From Bacteriovoracaceae bacterium (lineage in GTDB: Bacteria; Bdellovibrionota; Bacteriovoracia; Bacteriovoracales; Bacteriovoracaceae), in NCBI GenBank assembly GCA_020630335.1, contig JAHDBN010000014.1:1-61722 (forward strand): 61,722 nucleotides of DNA, in the 5' to 3' direction. The notes beneath the pieces are model-generated. The model made no database searches. It was not told the origin of the DNA and was given only the letters and a program-made list of their open reading frames with translations. This document shows positions 17,892 through 26,266 of this stretch, piece after piece (position 1 is the first letter of the stretch; every line of letters starts with the position of its first letter). The position numbers and the translations under genes were made by a program.

Positions 17892-18407
17892 ATGTCATTA
17901 TATAATAAAGAAGAGATTAAAAAATTCTTACCACACAGAAAACCCTTTCTTTTTTTAGATTCAGTAAACACTATTGATTATCCAGAGAAACGAGTTCCTG
18001 AGATTGAAGATGAAAAGTTCAATGCTAAAGAATTTATTGGAACTAAAGTTACTGGTTCTTTTTTTGTAGATCCATCTCTTGAGATATTAAAAGGGCACTT
18101 CCCGGGAAATCCTATTTTACCTGGAGTTGTTCAAATAGAGATTATGGCACAAATGTGTCCTTTTCTTTTTCATTATTCTAATAAAAATTTAATGGATAAG
18201 TTAAAAATCAATGTTGCCTTACTTGGGATTGATAAAGCGAGGTTTAAAAAACCTATATATCCCAATATGACATTGGAGATGAAATCAGTACTAAAAAAAG
18301 TTAGAGGAATCTTTCAAACATATGAGTGTGAAATCTTTGGAAATGATCATTTAATGTCATCCGCAGAAATTTTTGCATCTCTAGAGTTTATTAAAAAGGA
18401 CAATTAG
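17892..18407 (+). CDS. fabZ: 3-hydroxyacyl-[acyl-carrier-protein] dehydratase FabZ, with an insertion
   Basis: FabZ dehydrates 3-hydroxyacyl-ACP in fatty acid elongation and competes with LpxA/LpxD for hydroxyacyl-ACP. The hot-dog fold motifs are clear: LPHRKPFL at 13-20 and GHFPGNPILPGV around the catalytic His69, with Glu83. At 171 residues it is longer than usual. About 20 extra residues lie between the PHR and GHFPG motifs compared with E. coli FabZ as I recall it. It is adjacent to lpxD and lpxA. Confidence 0.92.
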   Translation: MSLYNKEEIKKFLPHRKPFLFLDSVNTIDYPEKRVPEIEDEKFNAKEFIGTKVTGSFFVDPSLEILKGHFPGNPILPGVVQIEIMAQMCPFLFHYSNKNLMDKLKINVALLGIDKARFKKPIYPNMTLEMKSVLKKVRGIFQTYECEIFGNDHLMSSAEIFASLEFIKKDN

Positions 18408-19198
18408 TGAGTTTAATTCATGAGAGTGCGGTCATTCATAAAGGCGCAGAAATTGATACGAATGTTGAGATTGGGCCTTTTACTGTAATTGGTCCGGATG
18501 TAAAAATTGCTAAAAATACTAAAATTCAATCACATGTTGTTGTTGATGGAAAAACTACTATTGGTGAAGAGAATATTATCTTTCATCATACTTGCCTCGG
18601 TAGTGCACCTCAAGATCTTTCTTACAAGGATGAACCAACGGAGTTGATTATTGGAAATAAGAATACATTTAGAGAGTTTATTTCTATAAATAGAGGAAGC
18701 TTGAAGCAAGAAGGAAAAACTCAAATAGGCAATGGGAACCTTATTATGGCCTATTCTCATTTAGGTCATGACGTAACAATTCATAATAATGTGAGAATAG
18801 TAAATGCCTGCAATTTAGCAGGACATGTGACTATAGAAGATAATGCTATTATTTCAGGAGCAACTAATATTGGACAGTTTGTTCATATAGGTAAAGGTGC
18901 TTTCATCGGTGGTCATTCTGGAATAGATAAAGATATTCCTTGTTTTTGTACAGCACTTGGTAACCGAGTGAAATTAAAGGGAGTGAATATTATAGGGCTG
19001 AGACGAATGGGGTTTGATAAAAAAGATATCTCCGAAGCGGTTGATTATTACCGGATGATGGAGTCCTCATCTTTATCTCCTAGATCTTTTTGTGATGATC
19101 CTGAAGCCATGAAAGAGTATCAGGGGAACCCGATTGTTCAAAAAATTTCTGAATTTATAAAAAATAGTAAAGTCGGTATTCCGTCTTTTTGGTCTTAA
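18407..19198 (+). CDS. lpxA: UDP-N-acetylglucosamine O-acyltransferase LpxA
   Basis: LpxA starts lipid A synthesis by acylating the 3-position of UDP-GlcNAc, or of its 3-amino analogue. The 263-residue protein is a left-handed beta-helix of hexapeptide repeats. The catalytic His lies in YSHLGHDV, and the helical C-terminal domain contains LRRMGF. The GTG start at 18407 overlaps the fabZ TAG by one base. Whether it makes an ester or an amide bond matters here, because the next gene encodes a possible sugar oxidoreductase. Confidence 0.95.
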   Translation: MSLIHESAVIHKGAEIDTNVEIGPFTVIGPDVKIAKNTKIQSHVVVDGKTTIGEENIIFHHTCLGSAPQDLSYKDEPTELIIGNKNTFREFISINRGSLKQEGKTQIGNGNLIMAYSHLGHDVTIHNNVRIVNACNLAGHVTIEDNAIISGATNIGQFVHIGKGAFIGGHSGIDKDIPCFCTALGNRVKLKGVNIIGLRRMGFDKKDISEAVDYYRMMESSSLSPRSFCDDPEAMKEYQGNPIVQKISEFIKNSKVGIPSFWS

Positions 19199-19200
19199 AT

Positions 19201-20118
19201 ATGATGAAAAAATTAAATGTCTCTATCATTGGATTTGGTCACTTAGGGAAATGGCATGCTGAGAAAGTAGAGCTTACCAATATGGCCAAGTTACATGCCA
19301 TCGTAGATATGAGCGAAGAAAATAGGCTCAAGGCAAAGAAAAAATTCCCTAATGCTTTATGTGTGGAAACTTATGAAGAAGTATTAAAGGATTCAGATGT
19401 TTTTTTTATAATAACTCCTACTTCTACTCACTATTCTATTTTTAAAGAACTCCTGAATCATAATAAACATATTTTTTGTGAGAAACCTATGACTGCTTCT
19501 CTAGAAGAGGCTGATGAGTTGAGGAATATATGTAAAACAAAAAATGTAAGAGTTATGATAGGGCATAGTGAAAGATGTCATCAGGTCTGGGAAAACTTAG
19601 ATTTTTCAACTGTAAAAAAAGTTCGTTTTGAAAGAGTTACTTCTCCCAAAGCAAGGGCTCAAGATGTTTCTGTGATTGATGATCTCATGGTGCACGATGT
19701 TGACTTGCTTCACTATTTATTCAAGGATGAATTGCTCTCTCTTATTGCAAAAGGAGAGAAGATCTTTACTCCGTACTATGATTATGTATCTGTGAATGCG
19801 AAAACGAAGAAAGGATTAGAAGTTGAGTTTTTATGCGATAGAAATTCAACTTCTGAAAAACGAGGTATGAGTTATTGGATTGATAATGATGAGTACTTTG
19901 TAGATTTGATGAATTTAAAAGTATTAAAAAATGGCGTTGAACAAATGAGCTATGAGAAAAGAGATCATTTACTTGTAGAGCATGCAAATTTTTATGAATC
20001 TGTTTATGAGAATAAAGATGCGATGACGACAATCGAAGATGGCCACAAAAGTATAAAGGTCTTAGATGCAATTAAGAAAAGTCTAAGTATTGATTCTGAG
20101 GTATTGATAAATAAATGA
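19201..20118 (+). CDS. Gfo/Idh/MocA-family oxidoreductase inside the lipid A operon
   Basis: A 305-residue NAD(P)-dependent oxidoreductase with the nucleotide-binding GFGHLGKWHA motif and the family EKP motif in CEKPMTAS. The start is placed at ATG 19201, just after the lpxA stop; a TTG at 19189 in the same frame lies inside lpxA. Related enzymes (GnnA) oxidise C3 of UDP-GlcNAc, so that an aminotransferase (GnnB) can make the 2,3-diamino sugar of amide-linked lipid A. No aminotransferase gene is in this window, so a GnnA role is inference. Confidence 0.82.
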   Translation: MMKKLNVSIIGFGHLGKWHAEKVELTNMAKLHAIVDMSEENRLKAKKKFPNALCVETYEEVLKDSDVFFIITPTSTHYSIFKELLNHNKHIFCEKPMTASLEEADELRNICKTKNVRVMIGHSERCHQVWENLDFSTVKKVRFERVTSPKARAQDVSVIDDLMVHDVDLLHYLFKDELLSLIAKGEKIFTPYYDYVSVNAKTKKGLEVEFLCDRNSTSEKRGMSYWIDNDEYFVDLMNLKVLKNGVEQMSYEKRDHLLVEHANFYESVYENKDAMTTIEDGHKSIKVLDAIKKSLSIDSEVLINK

Positions 20119-21197
20119 GTACAGAGTCTTTTTTAGTAATTGCGGGTGAAAAATCAGGCGTAGAGCATGCGCGTACTTTTCTTCCGAAACTTATCGATAA
20201 ATATAATAATACAAGCTTCTTTGGTGTCGGTGATGAAGAGTTCAGAAACTTAGGTGTAGAAACTCTTTTTGACATAAAAGACTTTTCCTCGATGGGGTTT
20301 TCCGAGGTGATCTTAAAGCTTCCTTTTTATTTTAAGGCGAGAAAGAAAATTCTTAATGAAGTATCAAAACGAAATACTAAGTATGCTTTATTAATTGATT
20401 TTCAGACATTTAACTTGAGTCTAGTAAAAGATCTTAAAAAGAGAGGGGTTGAGAAAATATTTTATTTTGTTGCTCCTCAAGCGTGGGCTTGGAAAGAAGG
20501 CAGAGTCAAAAAAATAGCTAAATATGTTGATCATCTCTTTTGTATTCTTCCATTTGAGAAAAAATGGTTTAGAGATAGAGGAGTGAAGCAAACCCATTAT
20601 GTTTCTCATCCTGTTTTGAAGAAATCTGTCCCTAGATCAATTGCTTCACAGAAAAAAGTCTTAGTCTTGCCTGGTTCAAGAAATTCTGAAGTTAAATATC
20701 ATTTACCTATTTTTAGCAAAGTTTTAAAAAAGTTAAAGGGTTTTGAATTTGTATTGGTGAAATCACCTAATGTTAATGAAATGTATTATCAACCTTACAA
20801 TGAGTTATTTCATTCTATTTATGATGCCAAATTCTTAAATCAAGCAATCGAAGAATCGAGTCTTGGATTATGTTCAAGTGGTACTGTTACTTTAGAATGT
20901 GCTTTGGCAAGAATCCCAAGTGTTGTTTGTTATAAAGTTTCAGTTATAAATGAAATGATTGCTAGAAAGTTTTTGAATTACCAAGGATATGTTTCTTTAC
21001 CGAATATAATTTTAAATGAAGAAGTCTATCCCGAGATGCTACAAGAGAGGTGCACGGATTATTTAGTTTTAGAAAAAATGAAAATGATCATTTCTAAGGA
21101 AAAATCAATCAGAGAAAAACTATCAGGGATTGAAGCAAAGTTTTTAGAAAATATCGAAGATACCTTTGAAGTTATTAGTATGAGTATGTCAAAATGA
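20115..21197 (+). CDS. lpxB: Lipid-A-disaccharide synthase LpxB, with altered motifs
   Basis: LpxB (GT19) joins lipid X to UDP-2,3-diacylglucosamine. The 360-residue protein has family landmarks: SSMGFSEVILKLP, VAPQAWAWKEGRVKKI, the LPGSRNSEV loop and the SSGTVTLECAL acceptor region. Two usually conserved spots differ. The N-terminal GExSGD motif reads GEKSGV, and the IDxPDFN motif reads IDFQTFN. It may still be active, because the first Glu and the first Asp remain. It overlaps both neighbours by 4 bases. Confidence 0.88.
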   Translation: MSTESFLVIAGEKSGVEHARTFLPKLIDKYNNTSFFGVGDEEFRNLGVETLFDIKDFSSMGFSEVILKLPFYFKARKKILNEVSKRNTKYALLIDFQTFNLSLVKDLKKRGVEKIFYFVAPQAWAWKEGRVKKIAKYVDHLFCILPFEKKWFRDRGVKQTHYVSHPVLKKSVPRSIASQKKVLVLPGSRNSEVKYHLPIFSKVLKKLKGFEFVLVKSPNVNEMYYQPYNELFHSIYDAKFLNQAIEESSLGLCSSGTVTLECALARIPSVVCYKVSVINEMIARKFLNYQGYVSLPNIILNEEVYPEMLQERCTDYLVLEKMKMIISKEKSIREKLSGIEAKFLENIEDTFEVISMSMSK

Positions 21198-22186
21198 AAT
21201 ACTTCTTATTTCCTTTTAGCTCTATTATGGACTTGATTGCTATGAGCAGAAGATTTCTTTATGAAAAAAAAATCTTAAAATCTTTGAAAATCAATAAACC
21301 TGTCATCTCAGTTGGAAACCTTTCGATGGGAGGAAGTGGGAAAACTCCTTTTATTATAGCTCTAGTAAAATATTTAGAGAGCAAAGGGAAGAAAGGTGTA
21401 ATTCTTACTAGAGGGTATAAAAGCCCTTTGGAAAATGCGAATACTTGTTTATCAGACAAGATGAAAAGAGAGCAAATAGGAGATGAGGCAAAACTCATGT
21501 TGGATAGCTTTAACTCTACGATTCTTGTAGGGAAAGATCGTATTGAAAGTTATCAGAAATTTGCTGGAAATCTTGAGCATGATTTTGTTTTATTAGATGA
21601 TGGATTCCAGCATTTAAAAATACAAAGAGATTGGGATATCTTATTGATAGATACATCCTTAGAAAGAGAAAAATTCAAAGTTGTTCCAAGTGGTTATTTG
21701 CGTGAGCATCCACGATTAATTCATCAAGATAAAATTATTACATATTTATCTAAAATAGAGTTTTCTAATAATAAAAGTTTAGAGTTTTATCGTTCTCTAA
21801 AAAATTCAGGGGAATTAGAATTTTCAGATAAAAATTTTTATTTAGGCAATAAAAGTAGAGTAGAAGGCCAAGATGTTCAAAAAGAAATAATGGTATTTTC
21901 CAGTATTGCAAGACCTGAAAACTTTATAGCTTCTCTTGAGAGTAAAGGCTTTAGAATACAAAAACACTTTTGTTTTGAAGATCATAGCTTTATTGATGAA
22001 GAAAAATTTGCTGAAATAATAAATTTGGGTTCAGAGTATAATATGCCTATAATTTGTACTGAAAAAGACTTTGTAAAAATAGAGAGTTTTCCTGGAGCTA
22101 AGCGTATAATAGTTAATCGCTTGGAAGTGAGTTTTGAGAAAATACTATCTTCTATCGAGCAAAATTTAAAAAGGCTTCATTTATGA
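21194..22186 (+). CDS. lpxK: Tetraacyldisaccharide 4'-kinase LpxK
   Basis: LpxK phosphorylates the 4' position of the lipid A disaccharide at the inner face of the inner membrane. The 330-residue protein shows an N-terminal hydrophobic/amphipathic segment. The P-loop GGSGKTP follows SVGNLSMG. Further on are the LTRGYKS motif, DDGFQH and the C-terminal TEKDFVK. It overlaps lpxB by 4 bases and the DUF3108 gene by 4. Confidence 0.94.
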   Translation: MKYFLFPFSSIMDLIAMSRRFLYEKKILKSLKINKPVISVGNLSMGGSGKTPFIIALVKYLESKGKKGVILTRGYKSPLENANTCLSDKMKREQIGDEAKLMLDSFNSTILVGKDRIESYQKFAGNLEHDFVLLDDGFQHLKIQRDWDILLIDTSLEREKFKVVPSGYLREHPRLIHQDKIITYLSKIEFSNNKSLEFYRSLKNSGELEFSDKNFYLGNKSRVEGQDVQKEIMVFSSIARPENFIASLESKGFRIQKHFCFEDHSFIDEEKFAEIINLGSEYNMPIICTEKDFVKIESFPGAKRIIVNRLEVSFEKILSSIEQNLKRLHL

Positions 22187-23277
22187 AAATCTTATTAATA
22201 ATCTTATTATCATCTTGTTCTTTAATAAAATTAAAATTTAATAAAGATAAAACAGACGTTGCAAAAGTCGATAACCTTGATAAAGAGCTCGCGGATAAAT
22301 TTAAAGTAAAAGCTCCGGTTGAGACAAAAGTGATCAAGCAACAAGTTCAAGTTGAAGAAAAAAAACTAAATGAGACTTCTAAGAAAGCTATAAATCTAAA
22401 AAAAGCAAAGAAAACAAAAGTATCTGTCGTAAAAACAACGACTACAACTATTACGACAACCACTTCTAGTACAACAACGACTCTTCTTCTGCCTACTTCT
22501 AGCTTTCCTCATCAAACTAGCGAAGCGAATAGCTATAATATTTGGAAGCTATTTAACTCTGCTTATCTTTTCCCAACAGAAGAGCATAATATGAAAATTA
22601 CTTATATGGGAATTTCAGCGGCGAGCGTCTTGATAAAAATGAGAAAATCTCAAGTGAAAGTTGGAGGGAAAAATGCGTATGCTTTTTATGCAAGAGCAAA
22701 ATCAGCTCCTTTTTATAAATGGGTCTATGAATTAGATGACATTGTTGAATCCTTTGTCGATATAAATCATTTTGTTCCTTTAAAATATAGTCTTGTACAA
22801 AGAGAGAGCAAGAAAGATATCGATCACATAGAGCTCTTTGATAGAGATAAAAAAATGACTCATTTTCGTTATAAGAGGGTGAAAGAAGGGAAAACCACTC
22901 ATAAGAAAAAAGATGTAAAAATGCCTTATTATTCTCAAGATTTCTTATCAGTTTTTTATTTCTTTAGAGGCCTTCCTCTGAATATAGGTGACTCATATAT
23001 TATCCCTATTACAGTGAAGGCCAAGACCTATAAAATGTTGGTTAAAGTCATAGGGACAGAAAAGATTAGTGTTGGAAAGTTTCGGAATATGAATGCCTTA
23101 AAGCTTAGTGTACAGAATAAATACTCTGGAGAACTGTCTAAAAAGGGTGATATGACTTTTTGGCTATCTCATGACAAATATAGGCGACTCTTGCAGGCCA
23201 AAGCAGACACGAAAATCGGTAATGTTTATGGAAAATTAAATACTTACAAGGTTGACGGAGTAAGTATTAATAACTAG
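22183..23277 (+). CDS. DUF3108-like lipoprotein with threonine tract
   Basis: A 364-residue predicted lipoprotein. A short signal leads to a lipobox ending LSSC (Cys about 12), then a charged Lys/Glu-rich linker and a tract of about 20 residues made mostly of Thr (22432-22495). A C-terminal domain of about 250 residues resembles DUF3108, found in periplasmic or outer-membrane-attached proteins. As the last gene of the lipid A operon and overlapping lpxK, it may take part in envelope assembly, but its activity is unknown. The Thr tract resembles an extended, possibly glycosylated, spacer. Confidence 0.75.
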   Translation: MKILLIILLSSCSLIKLKFNKDKTDVAKVDNLDKELADKFKVKAPVETKVIKQQVQVEEKKLNETSKKAINLKKAKKTKVSVVKTTTTTITTTTSSTTTTLLLPTSSFPHQTSEANSYNIWKLFNSAYLFPTEEHNMKITYMGISAASVLIKMRKSQVKVGGKNAYAFYARAKSAPFYKWVYELDDIVESFVDINHFVPLKYSLVQRESKKDIDHIELFDRDKKMTHFRYKRVKEGKTTHKKKDVKMPYYSQDFLSVFYFFRGLPLNIGDSYIIPITVKAKTYKMLVKVIGTEKISVGKFRNMNALKLSVQNKYSGELSKKGDMTFWLSHDKYRRLLQAKADTKIGNVYGKLNTYKVDGVSINN

Positions 23278-23351
23278 TATATCAACTCCTTCCAGTAGGA
23301 AGTCTATCGTCTACATTCTAATAATAAAACAATAATAGCAAAGAGGTATTT

Positions 23352-25082
23352 ATGACTAAGCAAATCCCTAATTGGGTAAATGACTTTGATGTTGTGAAGT
23401 CTTTTGATGACACAGCAAATGAAAACACAAGTTTAGATGCATTACTAGATCAACACAGTTCAAATCAGAACTTTAAAGAAGGTGAGGTATTTAAAGGAAC
23501 AGTAATGACAGTTACAGACGAGTTCGTAACTGTAGACATTGGTTATAAGCAAGAGGGACTTGTTTATGCTAAAGAATTCAGAAATTATGATGGATCTTTA
23601 AAGGTTACTCAAGGTGATGAGATTGAAGTTTATGTAGAAAGACTTGAGTCACGTCACGGAAACTTAGTTTTATCTAAAGATAAAGCAGAGATCTTAAAAG
23701 CTTGGGATAGAATTTCAGAAGCTTGTGAAACAGGAACACCTGTTGAGGGTACAGTAATGGCCAAGGTTAAAGGCGGTCTTTCTGTTGATATTGGTGTCAA
23801 AGCATTTTTACCAGGTTCTCAAGTTGATCTTAGAGCTGTTAAAAATCTTGATAAGTACCTTGGTAAGACAATGGAATTCAAGGTTATTAAGTTTAATAAG
23901 AAAAGAGGAAATATTGTTCTTTCTAGAAGAGCAATCCTTAGTGATGAAAGAAGTAAGATGAGAGGGGAAACTCTTGGTCAACTTCAAGAAGGAATGATTG
24001 TTAAAGGTATTGTTAAAAACATTACTGATTATGGAGCATTCATTGACCTTGGTGGTGTTGATGGACTTCTTTATATTACAGATATGTCATGGGGAAGAGT
24101 AAAGCATCCTAGTAACATCCTAAGTATTGGTGATGAGATAGATGTTAAGATCCTAAAATATGATGATGTAAAAGAAAGAGTAAGTTTAGGATTAAAGCAA
24201 ATTCAAGAAAACCCTTGGGAAACAGCTCATGAAAAATATGCAATTGGATCTAAGGTCGCTGGTGAAGTTGTAAGTATTAAAGATTATGGAATCTTCGTTG
24301 AGCTAGAAGGTGGCTTAGAAGGATTAATCCATAACTCTGAATTGAGTTGGGTAAATAAGAAAAACCCAGGTAAGGATTATACTGTTGGGCAGAAAATAGA
24401 TGCTCAAGTTCTTGAAATTGATACAGAGAATGCAAGAATCTCTTTAGGAACTAAGCAATTAACTCCTAACCCTTGGGATCAATTATCAGATAAATACCAA
24501 GTTGGTATGACTATCGAAGGAACAGTAAAATCAGTAGTTGAATTTGGAGCTTTTGTTGAAGTGAATGAATCAGTTGATGCCTTAATCCATGTTTCAGATA
24601 TTTCTTGGACTAAGAAGAATGTTAAATCAACAGACTTTTTTACGGAAGGTGAAAAAGTAAAAGCAGTTGTTCTGACAGTAGACAAAGAGAATCAAAAGTT
24701 TTGCTTAGGTATTAAGCAACTAGACGAAGATCCTTGGAAAAAGATTGAAGAAAGACTTCCTATGGGATCAATTGTTGAAGGTGAAGTTGTAAGAACGACT
24801 GACTTTGGTGCTTTTGTTGAGCTTGAGACTGGTATTGAGGGAATGATTCATATTTCAGAGCTTTCTGAAGAGAGAGTTGAGAATGCTACAGATATCATCA
24901 AGAAAGGTGATAAGACGAAGGCAATGATTATTAGTATTGATAAAGATGCTAAGAAGATTGCTCTTTCATTGAAAGCTGTAGATAAAGAGAATATGTCTAA
25001 GTACAACAAATCAGAAACAGTTGAGTCTGCAACATTAGCTGACAAATTTAAGGGAATTGAGATTAAAACATCTGATTCTTAA
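23352..25082 (+). CDS. rpsA: 30S ribosomal protein S1
   Basis: S1 binds mRNA on the 30S subunit and helps start translation. The 576-residue protein has six S1 RNA-binding repeats from about residue 40 to 535. The later repeats are canonical, with the recurring G-x-V-x-x-I-x-x-(Y/F)-G-(A/I)-F pattern; the first two are divergent, as usual for the ribosome-binding end. A strong Shine-Dalgarno (aagagg) precedes the ATG. A perfect terminator follows the stop. Confidence 0.96.
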   Translation: MTKQIPNWVNDFDVVKSFDDTANENTSLDALLDQHSSNQNFKEGEVFKGTVMTVTDEFVTVDIGYKQEGLVYAKEFRNYDGSLKVTQGDEIEVYVERLESRHGNLVLSKDKAEILKAWDRISEACETGTPVEGTVMAKVKGGLSVDIGVKAFLPGSQVDLRAVKNLDKYLGKTMEFKVIKFNKKRGNIVLSRRAILSDERSKMRGETLGQLQEGMIVKGIVKNITDYGAFIDLGGVDGLLYITDMSWGRVKHPSNILSIGDEIDVKILKYDDVKERVSLGLKQIQENPWETAHEKYAIGSKVAGEVVSIKDYGIFVELEGGLEGLIHNSELSWVNKKNPGKDYTVGQKIDAQVLEIDTENARISLGTKQLTPNPWDQLSDKYQVGMTIEGTVKSVVEFGAFVEVNESVDALIHVSDISWTKKNVKSTDFFTEGEKVKAVVLTVDKENQKFCLGIKQLDEDPWKKIEERLPMGSIVEGEVVRTTDFGAFVELETGIEGMIHISELSEERVENATDIIKKGDKTKAMIISIDKDAKKIALSLKAVDKENMSKYNKSETVESATLADKFKGIEIKTSDS

Positions 25083-25107
25083 GAATTAAAAACATGTAAA
25101 AATTCTC

Positions 25108-25135
25108 AGAGCGATCTACGGATCGCTCTTTTTTT
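25108..25135 (+). terminator. Rho-independent terminator after rpsA
   Basis: A perfect 9-bp stem (agagcgatc / gatcgctct) with a tacg loop is followed by at least six T. UUCG-type tetraloop stems of this kind are efficient terminators. The T-run ends immediately before the ATG of murI. Confidence 0.93.
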
Positions 25136-25900
25136 ATGAAAAAGCTAGGAATAATTGATTCAGGAATAGGTGGCCTTACGTTGCTGCAAGAACTCATTTC
25201 AAGAAATCTTGATGTGGAGTATCTCTATATTTCAGATAATGAAAACGTTCCTTATGGAGAGAAGTCACAAAGCTTTATGCTAGAAAGAATTTCTCTTATG
25301 ATAACTAAACTAAAAGAAAAATCAGTGGATGCTATTCTTCTTGCTTGTAATACTTTGACTGCGCATGCAATTGATCAATTAAGATCCTCTCAAAATATTA
25401 AGATTTTTGGGATAGAACCTTATATTAATTTTGCAAATCAGAATCAAAATTCAGAAAATTCGTATGCTCTCATTGCAACAAAAGCGACTATCCAATCAGA
25501 GAGATTTAAAAAACTTCAAAAAAAATCAGATCCTTTGGGGAAGGTCGAAGTTATTATTATGCCTAAACTTGCTTTGATTATTGAGAGAATGAAAGAGTCT
25601 AATTTAGTTGATTTAAAAGATGAATTAGAAGTTGAGCTTACTCAATTGAAAAATAAAGAGTTAACTCATCTCATTTTAGGATGTACTCATTATCCCTTAA
25701 TAACAAGTTTTCTGAGTGAATACTTATCAGTAAAAATCGTAGATCCTACTAAAAAAGTAATAGATCATATCATTAAGGAAATGGGAGTTACTACCGATAA
25801 TAATAAAGTAGCGAGGCAAGACTTTTATTTGAGTGAAGACTGTGGACAAGTCTGGGAATATACCAATATTCCTAAGCTAAAATTTTTAAATTTAAAGTAG
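25136..25900 (+). CDS. murI: Glutamate racemase
   Basis: MurI makes D-glutamate for peptidoglycan. The 254-residue protein starts MKKLGIIDSGIGG, the expected N terminus. Both catalytic cysteines are present, in LACNT (Cys71) and LGCTHYP (Cys183). The start codon directly follows the T-run of the rpsA terminator, so there is no room for a normal Shine-Dalgarno. The protein cannot start later without losing the DSGIGG motif. The clpS gene follows after 5 bases. Confidence 0.93.
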   Translation: MKKLGIIDSGIGGLTLLQELISRNLDVEYLYISDNENVPYGEKSQSFMLERISLMITKLKEKSVDAILLACNTLTAHAIDQLRSSQNIKIFGIEPYINFANQNQNSENSYALIATKATIQSERFKKLQKKSDPLGKVEVIIMPKLALIIERMKESNLVDLKDELEVELTQLKNKELTHLILGCTHYPLITSFLSEYLSVKIVDPTKKVIDHIIKEMGVTTDNNKVARQDFYLSEDCGQVWEYTNIPKLKFLNLK

Positions 25901-25905
25901 GATAT

Positions 25906-26229
25906 ATGACTGAAGAAAATCCATATGATGATGATAAGACAGATATTTTAGTACGAGAAAAAGTTTTCACTAAAAAGCCTAAAATGTATAAAGTGCTAAT
26001 GCATAATGATGATTATACGACTATGGAGTTTGTGGTTCATGTCTTAAAAAAGTTCTTCTCAAAAAACCAAGAAGAATCCACAGCAATCATGCTAAAAGTT
26101 CATCACGATGGAGTAGGAGTTTGCGGAATATATACTTATGAAATTGCAGAGACAAAGTGTTTAAAAGTAAATAGATATTCTCGAGAGAAAGGACATCCAT
26201 TAAAATGTTCAACGGAAGCTTGCGATTAA
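25906..26229 (+). CDS. clpS: ClpS adaptor protein
   Basis: ClpS delivers N-degron substrates (Leu, Phe, Trp or Tyr at the N terminus) to ClpAP. The 107-residue protein has a disordered N-terminal tail and then the core with LMHNDDYTTMEFV, which forms the substrate pocket and carries the Asn-Asp pair. The GVCGIYTYEIAETK end is also typical. A tagga Shine-Dalgarno precedes the ATG. It lies directly upstream of clpA, the common arrangement. Confidence 0.95.
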   Translation: MTEENPYDDDKTDILVREKVFTKKPKMYKVLMHNDDYTTMEFVVHVLKKFFSKNQEESTAIMLKVHHDGVGVCGIYTYEIAETKCLKVNRYSREKGHPLKCSTEACD

Positions 26230-26266
26230 AGAAATCGTAACCATATTAAGTTAGGAAACTGAAATT

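Noticed and set aside
23286-23301. Hairpin cttcc-agta-ggaag between the envelope operon and rpsA
   Set aside because: The stem is only five bases long and no T-run follows, so I do not call a terminator.
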